Of a stretch of DNA of 53,358 bases, positions 48,929 to 53,358 are shown one piece after another; within the stretch, counting starts at the first letter, position 1; the number at the start of each line of letters is the position of its first letter. Below the pieces are notes generated by a model. It was not told the DNA's origin. It saw only the letters and a list, made by a program, of their open reading frames with translations, and did no database searches. The position numbers were made by a program, and so were the translations under genes. This DNA comes from Acidimicrobiia bacterium (lineage in GTDB: Bacteria > Actinomycetota > Acidimicrobiia > IMCC26256 > PALSA-610), in contig JADGOO010000002.1 of the NCBI GenBank assembly GCA_017882905.1, forward strand, positions 1 through 53,358, written 5' to 3'.

Positions 48929-49335
48929 GCCTCGACCGCAGCTCGCGTGGCGACGAGCGCCGCGACGCGGGCATTCGAGAGCGACACGGACCGTCGCCCG
49001 CCATCACACCGCGCGAGCTACGGCTCCTCGCCGAGATCGAAGACGGCATCCGGCTCGAAGACCCACGGCTCGCCGCGCGGCTCACGGCGGGGCGCCGAGA
49101 GCGGGTGCGGCTCCATCTCCGCGCCCACCGCGCCGTGCTGTCGCTGGTCGGCGCGCTCGGCGGCATGGTGCTCATGGTGCTGTGCTTCGCGAGCCTGCTC
49201 CCCGTCGCGCTCATCGGCGCCGCCATGTTCAGCGCGTCGATCGGTGCCCAGGCCCAGCCGGTGGCCCGCGCCGTTCGCCGGCTTGCGTGCCGCGTGGCGC
49301 GCTTGGGTATCGAGCGGCATCACCCGGGCGGCTGA
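48925..49335 (+). CDS. DUF3040-like membrane protein
   Basis: This 136-aa protein has the N-terminal motif PAITPRELRLLAEIEDGIRLEDPRLAARL, typical of actinobacterial DUF3040 proteins. Two membrane segments follow (AVLSLVGALGGMVLMVLCFASL and LPVALIGAAMFSASIGA) and then a basic tail. The function is unknown. The ATG overlaps the sodA stop, so both are translated from one message and a stress-related role is plausible but unproven. Confidence 0.78.
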   Translation: MSLDRSSRGDERRDAGIRERHGPSPAITPRELRLLAEIEDGIRLEDPRLAARLTAGRRERVRLHLRAHRAVLSLVGALGGMVLMVLCFASLLPVALIGAAMFSASIGAQAQPVARAVRRLACRVARLGIERHHPGG

Positions 49336-49435
49336 TCCCGCCGCCGAGCACGCCGCATCGCTCATCTGCCTCGCTGCACCCCACAAGGCCGGTGAGGGCG
49401 CATCGAACCGTAACGCACCGAACACCTTGGTCAAT

Positions 49436-49462
49436 GTTTGTGTGATGGTACGAGGCGGGTAG
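49436..49462 (+). promoter_or_regulatory. SigB/SigF-type promoter of the STAS-RsbW-sigma operon
   Basis: GTTT (49436-49439), a 17-nt spacer and GGGTAG (49457-49462) match the stress-sigma consensus at all but the last base. The -10 ends 9 nt before ATG 49472 and 24 nt before ATG 49487. The operon encodes a SigB/F-type sigma factor, so this would be a positive feedback loop. Confidence 0.65.
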
Positions 49463-49486
49463 CAGGCACAGATGGAGGGCGCGAAC

Positions 49487-49837
49487 ATGACTGAGGTGGG
49501 TCCGGAATCTGGTCAGGAGCTGGTGCTCGACACCCAACGGCACGGCGCTGCTGCGATCGTGCGGGTGCGAGGCGAGCTCGACGCGTACAGCGCGCCGAGC
49601 CTCGAGGACCTCGGCGCGAACCTGCTCGCCGACGGCACCAGCGAGATCGTTCTCGATCTCTCCGAGACGTCGTTCCTCGATTCGTCAGGCTTGCGGGCGA
49701 TCCTCACGTTGCACCGCCGGATCGACAATGATCGGGGCGAGCTCACGCTCGGCAACCCCAGCGAGCCGGTGCTTCGATTGCTCGAGATCACCGGCTTGAC
49801 TGATCACTTCACAGTGCGCCGCGACGCTGCGCACTGA
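49487..49837 (+). CDS. STAS-domain anti-anti-sigma factor (RsbV/SpoIIAA-like)
   Basis: This protein is about 116 aa and is a complete STAS domain: ELVLDTQRHGAAAIVRVRGELDAYSAPSLEDLGANLL, EIVLDLSETSFLDSSGLRAILTLHRRI, LTLGNPSEPVLRLLEITGL. The Ser in FLDSSGLRA is the usual phosphorylation site. In its dephosphorylated form it would bind the anti-sigma protein and release the sigma factor. ATG 49487 has GGAGG 8 nt upstream; ATG 49472 is an alternative if the transcript is leaderless. It is the first gene of an operon with the RsbW-like protein and the sigma factor. Confidence 0.92.
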   Translation: MTEVGPESGQELVLDTQRHGAAAIVRVRGELDAYSAPSLEDLGANLLADGTSEIVLDLSETSFLDSSGLRAILTLHRRIDNDRGELTLGNPSEPVLRLLEITGLTDHFTVRRDAAH

Positions 49838-49903
49838 CAGCTGATCGACTGACACCCAGTCGTTCGTACAACTCGTCCGGTCGGATCATTCGTGAGGTGG
49901 GCA

Positions 49904-50290
49904 ATGGAGCAGCACTCGACGTTGACCTCTGAAGTGGTGCGTCTCACGGTGCCGCGGTCGCTCGAGTACGTACGATTGGTACGGCTCACGGCCGCGGGGT
50001 TCGCTTCGAGACTCGGTTACGATGTCGAGGAGATCGACGACGTACGCCGCGCAGTCGACGAGCTCGCGAGCATCATCGTCGAGACGGGAACGGGTGGCGA
50101 CCTCGAAGTGGGGTTCCGAGTTGCCGGCGGCGTGCTGATCGTCGAGGGCTCTGCGCCCGCCGAGATCCCGCCGCTCGTCGACGAGCTGGCCCATCAGATC
50201 CTCGCCGTCGTGGTCTCCGTGCACGACACCGGGCTCGAGTCCGATCGCGCGTGGTTCCGTTGCGAGAAGCCGCTTCCGGCGGGTGCGTGA
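49904..50290 (+). CDS. RsbW-like anti-sigma factor with degenerate ATPase motifs
   Basis: This 128-aa protein has the shape of an RsbW/SpoIIAB HATPase domain (VVRLTVPRSLEYVRLVRLTAAGFASRLGYDVEEIDDVRRAVDELASIIVETG). The N-box reads AVDELASIIVE, with Ile where the phosphatase-fused kinases in this window have the metal-binding Asn (AVGEAAANVVE). No DxGxG box is visible before the C-terminus. It may bind the sigma factor without efficient kinase activity. It lies between the STAS and sigma genes, which supports the anti-sigma role. ATG 49904 is chosen for GAGGTGGG upstream; GTG 49892 is possible. Confidence 0.82.
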   Translation: MEQHSTLTSEVVRLTVPRSLEYVRLVRLTAAGFASRLGYDVEEIDDVRRAVDELASIIVETGTGGDLEVGFRVAGGVLIVEGSAPAEIPPLVDELAHQILAVVVSVHDTGLESDRAWFRCEKPLPAGA

Positions 50291-50293
50291 CCT

Positions 50294-51046
50294 ATGGCGC
50301 CACGTGACGCTGAACGCGCTGCGCTGTTCGCGAAGTTCGTCGAGTTCCGAGCCACTGGCGATCGCAAGCTCCGCAACGAGCTGATCGAGGCGCATCGCTC
50401 TCTCGCGACGCACCTGGCCCGCCGATTCACCAATCGCGGCGAGCCGTTCGACGACCTTCTGCAGGTGGCGCAGCTCGGCATGCTCAAGGCAGTCGAGCGC
50501 TTCGACACCGACCGCAACCTCGAGTTCTCGACCTTCGCGACGGCCACGATCGAAGGCGAGCTGAAGCGCCACTTCCGCGACCGCACATGGTCGGTACGCG
50601 TCCCTCGGCGCGCGCAGGAGCTCCACCTCCGGCTCGGCACGACCATCGGTGAGCTGTCGCAACGTCTCGGTCATGCACCGACCATCCCGGAGCTCGCCGA
50701 AGAGCTCGGGGTCAGCGACGACGAGGTGCTGCAGGCGATGGAGGTCGGTGGCGCCTACCGCAGCGCGTCACTCGAAGCGAAGTCGGCCGACAGCCGCGAA
50801 GCGCCGGTGCTGGAGCGCACGCTCGGCCGGACCGACGTGGGCTTCGACGCCGCCGAGCACCGCGTGCTCGTCGACGAGCTCCTGTCATCGTTGCCCGAGC
50901 GAGAGCGCCGCATCGTCGAGCTGCGCTTCTACCAGGAGATGACACAGACCGAGATCGCCGAGCACGTGGGCATCAGCCAGATGCACGTGTCAAGGTTGCT
51001 GTCACGCACGCTCGCCGAGCTCCGGTCACGGCTCCAGGGCGTCTGA
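50294..51046 (+). CDS. alternative sigma factor of the SigB/SigF (group 3) type
   Basis: This 250-aa protein has region 2 (RNELIEAHRSLATHLARRFTNRGEPFDDLLQVAQLGMLKAVERFDTDRNLEFSTFATATIEGELKRHFRDRTWSVRVPRRAQEL), region 3 (GTTIGELSQRLGHAPTIPELAEELGVSDDEVLQAM) and region 4 (LLSSLPERERRIVELRFYQEMTQTEIAEHVGISQMHVSRLLSRTL). GELKRHFRDR and VRVPRR are hallmarks of SigB/SigF. It follows the anti-sigma gene by 3 nt. Its predicted targets (GTTT...GGGTAC/G) occur in front of several genes in this window, including its own operon. Confidence 0.94.
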   Translation: MAPRDAERAALFAKFVEFRATGDRKLRNELIEAHRSLATHLARRFTNRGEPFDDLLQVAQLGMLKAVERFDTDRNLEFSTFATATIEGELKRHFRDRTWSVRVPRRAQELHLRLGTTIGELSQRLGHAPTIPELAEELGVSDDEVLQAMEVGGAYRSASLEAKSADSREAPVLERTLGRTDVGFDAAEHRVLVDELLSSLPERERRIVELRFYQEMTQTEIAEHVGISQMHVSRLLSRTLAELRSRLQGV

Positions 51047-51076
51047 TCGGCCCGGCGACAGCCGCGGTCCGCGCGG

Positions 51077-51102
51077 GTGTCACCCGCAACGACGCGGGGT
51101 AC
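51077..51102 (+). promoter_or_regulatory. SigB/SigF-type promoter of otsA
   Basis: GTGT (51077-51080), a 16-nt spacer and GGGTAC (51097-51102) lie with 11 nt between the -10 and ATG 51114. One of four -35 bases differs from GTTT. The position matches uspA and glgE. Confidence 0.6.
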
Positions 51103-51113
51103 GACCGTGGTGA

Positions 51114-52634
51114 ATGGCCACGGTCCTGCACCCTCCCGCCTCGCGACGGAACGCGGCACGATCGACGGCTCCGGCCGATGCTGCGCCACCGCTGATCCTG
51201 CTGTCACACCGAGGACCGGTCGGCTTCGTCGAGACCGAGACCGGTTGCCGCATGACGCGTGGCGGTGGCGGTCTCGTCACCGCACTGCGCGATCTCGTTC
51301 GGCACGCGCCCAACGCCTCGTGGATCTGCGCAGCGACGACTGAACCAGAGCGGGTCTTGGCCGCGGCCGGTCGACCGGTGCCGGCCGTGATCGGTACCGA
51401 CGCGCAGTGCGATCTGCATCTCGTCGCGGTCGATGCCGCGGCGCACCACGACTTCTACGCAGTGATCGCAAACCCGCTGCTGTGGTTCGTGCAGCACATG
51501 CTGTGGGATCTTGCGACCGCGCCGAACATCACGGCGCGCGAGCTTGCCGCGTGGCGCGACGGCTACGTGCGTGTGAACGAGGAGTTCGCCCATCGGCTTG
51601 TGGAAGTGGGGCGGGCGAGCGAGCCGGGCACCGTCGTGATGGTGCACGACTACCACTTCTATCTCGTACCTGCGCTGGCCCGGGCCGCCGGCCTCGACCG
51701 CTTCCTGCATTTCTTCGTGCACATCCCGTGGCCGCATCCCGACGCCTTGCGCGTCCTCCCGCTCGAGATGCGTCACGCGATCGTGCGCGGGCTGCTCGGT
51801 GCCGATCTCGTGGCGTTCCACACGGGGCGGTACGCACGCAACTTCATGCTGACCTGTCAAGACCTGCTCGGCCTCGAGATCGACGAGAGCCGCAACACCG
51901 TGCGCTACGACGGTCGCGACGTAGCCGTGCGCTTCTATCCGATCTCGGTCGACCCCGAGTCGCTTCGCGAGCTTGCCGCGACACCGGAGACGGAACAGCA
52001 CGAACGCGCGCTCGCGGCCACGCGGCGCGAGATGATGATCTTGCGCGTCGACCGCACCGACCCCGCGAAGAACATCCTGCGCGGCTTCCTCGCGTTCGAT
52101 CGTCTGCTCGAGCTCCATCCCGAGCTCGCATCGCGAGTGACGTTCCTCGCATTGCTGCAGCCGAGCCGCCAAGACGTGCCCGAGTACGCCGAGTACCGCG
52201 CCGCGATCGAGAAGATCGTCGACGAGGTGAACGCGCGGCACGGCACGCCCGACTGGCAACCGATCGATCTGCGCGTCGAAGAGAACCTCGCGCGCGCGGT
52301 CGCCGCGTACCGCGACTTCGATGTGCTGGTCGTGAACGGTGTGGCCGACGGGATGAACCTCGTCGCCAAGGAGGCGCTCGTGGTGAATCAGCGCGACGGC
52401 GTGCTCGCCCTGTCGGAGTGCACCGGAGCCCACGAGGAGCTCGGGGCCGTGGCGCTGACGCTCGCTCCGTTCGACATCGAGCAGCAGGCAAACGCGCTCT
52501 GGGAGGCATTGACGATGCCGGCCGCCGAACGAGCGCTGCGCCACGCCGCCGCACTCGAGATCGTGGAGACGAACAACACGGCGAAGTGGCTCACGCACCA
52601 GCTCGCCGACATCCGGTCGTTGCGACCCGCCTGA
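51114..52634 (+). CDS. otsA: alpha,alpha-trehalose-phosphate synthase
   Basis: This 506-aa GT20 enzyme makes trehalose-6-phosphate from UDP-/ADP-glucose and glucose-6-phosphate. Signatures are ILLSHRGPVGF and RGGGGLVTALRDL (donor loop), VMVHDYHFYLVPALAR, HFFVHIPWPHPDALRVLP, ADLVAFHTGRYARNFM, LRVDRTDPAKNILRGFLAFDRLLE, VVNGVADGMNLVAKEALV and LSECTGAHEELG. The phosphatase partner OtsB is absent from the window. The product, once dephosphorylated, feeds TreS/Mak and GlgE encoded upstream. It is directly downstream of the sigma gene with its own SigB/F-type promoter. Confidence 0.95.
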   Translation: MATVLHPPASRRNAARSTAPADAAPPLILLSHRGPVGFVETETGCRMTRGGGGLVTALRDLVRHAPNASWICAATTEPERVLAAAGRPVPAVIGTDAQCDLHLVAVDAAAHHDFYAVIANPLLWFVQHMLWDLATAPNITARELAAWRDGYVRVNEEFAHRLVEVGRASEPGTVVMVHDYHFYLVPALARAAGLDRFLHFFVHIPWPHPDALRVLPLEMRHAIVRGLLGADLVAFHTGRYARNFMLTCQDLLGLEIDESRNTVRYDGRDVAVRFYPISVDPESLRELAATPETEQHERALAATRREMMILRVDRTDPAKNILRGFLAFDRLLELHPELASRVTFLALLQPSRQDVPEYAEYRAAIEKIVDEVNARHGTPDWQPIDLRVEENLARAVAAYRDFDVLVVNGVADGMNLVAKEALVVNQRDGVLALSECTGAHEELGAVALTLAPFDIEQQANALWEALTMPAAERALRHAAALEIVETNNTAKWLTHQLADIRSLRPA

Positions 52635-52648
52635 AGGCGCGTCGTCAG

Positions 52649-53350
52649 TCAGGCGGCGAGCTGCAGGAGTGGCAGGATCTGCGCGGTGACCGCATCCGCG
52701 GCGCGGGTTCCGTCGACTCGCACCAGCTGGTTGCGCCGCTCGAACCAGCGCAACATCGGTTCCGTGTAGCAGCGGTACGCGGCCAGGCGGCGATGCACGG
52801 CGGCGCTTTCGTCGTCGCTGCGCCTCACGAGCCGGCCGCCGCACTCCTCGCAGCACGAGCGCGCCACGGCGAGCTCCGCGACGAACGGTCTGTCGCATTC
52901 GCCGCACACGAGCCGATCCGCGAGCCGCGCCGCGATGTGCTCACCCGGAACGACGAGCTCGATCACGAGGTCGAGGCCACCCGGGCCGAGCAGGTTGCAC
53001 AGCGCACGCGCCTGCTCACTCGTACGCGGGAAGCCGTCGAGCACGAACCCCGCATCGGTATCGTCCTGGGTGAGTCGATTCCCCACGAGCGCGAGGACCA
53101 GCGCGTCGGGGAGCAATCCGCCGCGCGACATGGTCGCAGCCACTTCGAGGCCGAGCGCGCTGTCGTTGCGCACCTCATCACGCAGGAGGTCACCGGTGGA
53201 GATGTGCGGCACGCCGAGCGCCGCGGCGATGCGCGGGCACTGGGTGCCCTTGCCCGCGCCGGGTGCGCCGGCCACGACCAGACGCGTCCGCGCCGCGTGC
53301 CCCCTCGGCGCGTCGGAAACGGCGAGGGCCCGCGACTCCGCGGGCGGCAT
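52649..53350 (-). CDS. adk: adenylate kinase with zinc-binding LID
   Basis: This 233-aa protein interconverts ATP + AMP and 2 ADP. The P-loop is VVAGAPGAGKGTQCPR, the AMP site is HISTGDLLRDEV and FVLDGFPRTSEQA, and the LID is RLVCGECDRPFVAELAVARSCCEECGGRLVRRSDD with two CxxC pairs for zinc. About 20 residues precede the core, so translation may start later than 53350. It is convergent with otsA, not in a ribosomal-protein operon as the main adk usually is, so it may be a second copy tied to stress or nucleotide-sugar use. That is inference. Confidence 0.9.
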   Translation of the reverse strand: MPPAESRALAVSDAPRGHAARTRLVVAGAPGAGKGTQCPRIAAALGVPHISTGDLLRDEVRNDSALGLEVAATMSRGGLLPDALVLALVGNRLTQDDTDAGFVLDGFPRTSEQARALCNLLGPGGLDLVIELVVPGEHIAARLADRLVCGECDRPFVAELAVARSCCEECGGRLVRRSDDESAAVHRRLAAYRCYTEPMLRWFERRNQLVRVDGTRAADAVTAQILPLLQLAA

Positions 53351-53358
53351 CGGTGGGC

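Overview
The window is high-G+C DNA from an actinobacterium. The gene content (F420/LLM-type oxidoreductases, tandem P450s, the GlgE alpha-glucan pathway, partner-switching sigma control, many leaderless genes) fits Actinomycetota. An Acidimicrobiia-like lineage is my guess from general resemblance, not a measured placement. About 48 protein genes, two tRNAs and one decayed gene fill almost all of the sequence. The longest gene-free stretch is the roughly 285 bp upstream of glgE (45444-45728). No rRNA, CRISPR array, IS element or prophage is visible.

Layout. 1-4467: an ECF sigma factor followed by the start of its partner gene, a VOC protein, an anchored protein of unknown function, and a large winged-helix/ATPase/TPR regulator cut in two by one in-frame TGA. 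4399-7601: a flavin monooxygenase, an OsmC protein, a methyltransferase and a degraded GNAT gene. 7599-9922: gltX, ydcF, tRNA-Gln(CTG) and tRNA-Glu(CTC) on one strand, with the ydcF stop codon inside the tRNA. 9966-11991: a two-subunit B12-dependent mutase whose specificity residues are those of isobutyryl-CoA mutase, not methylmalonyl-CoA mutase. 12015-23284: a catabolic or tailoring block with a GNAT, a sulfotransferase, two SnoaL-like proteins, two P450s, a TauD-type dioxygenase, a zinc alcohol dehydrogenase and two divergent LLM flavin oxidoreductases that share a KstR-like operator. Inside this block an orphan AbiEi/DUF559 nuclease-like gene lies between two nearly identical 49-bp palindromic direct repeats.

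23268-53350: a stress and storage-glycan island. It holds a group-2 sigma factor, a GH15 trehalase, a LigD-type ligase, UspA, GlgX, the tight operon glgE-treS/mak-malQ-glgB-treY, two multidomain PP2C phosphatases fused to anti-sigma kinase domains, SOD, an STAS-RsbW-SigB/F cassette, OtsA and a zinc-LID adenylate kinase.

How it fits together. OtsA makes trehalose-6-phosphate (no OtsB is in the window). TreS/Mak converts trehalose to maltose and then maltose-1-phosphate. GlgE polymerises it, GlgB branches the polymer, and GlgX, MalQ and TreY remodel it. SigB/F-type promoter elements (GTTT-like, 15-17 nt spacer, GGGTAC/G) lie just upstream of uspA, otsA and the STAS-RsbW-sigB operon. There is a GGGTAC -10 in the same place upstream of glgE, and a weaker match upstream of sodA. 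The partner-switching sigma factor encoded here therefore probably controls the trehalose/alpha-glucan pathway next to it. Separately, at least eight genes have a TANNNT box 6-8 nt before the start codon, the layout of leaderless transcripts.
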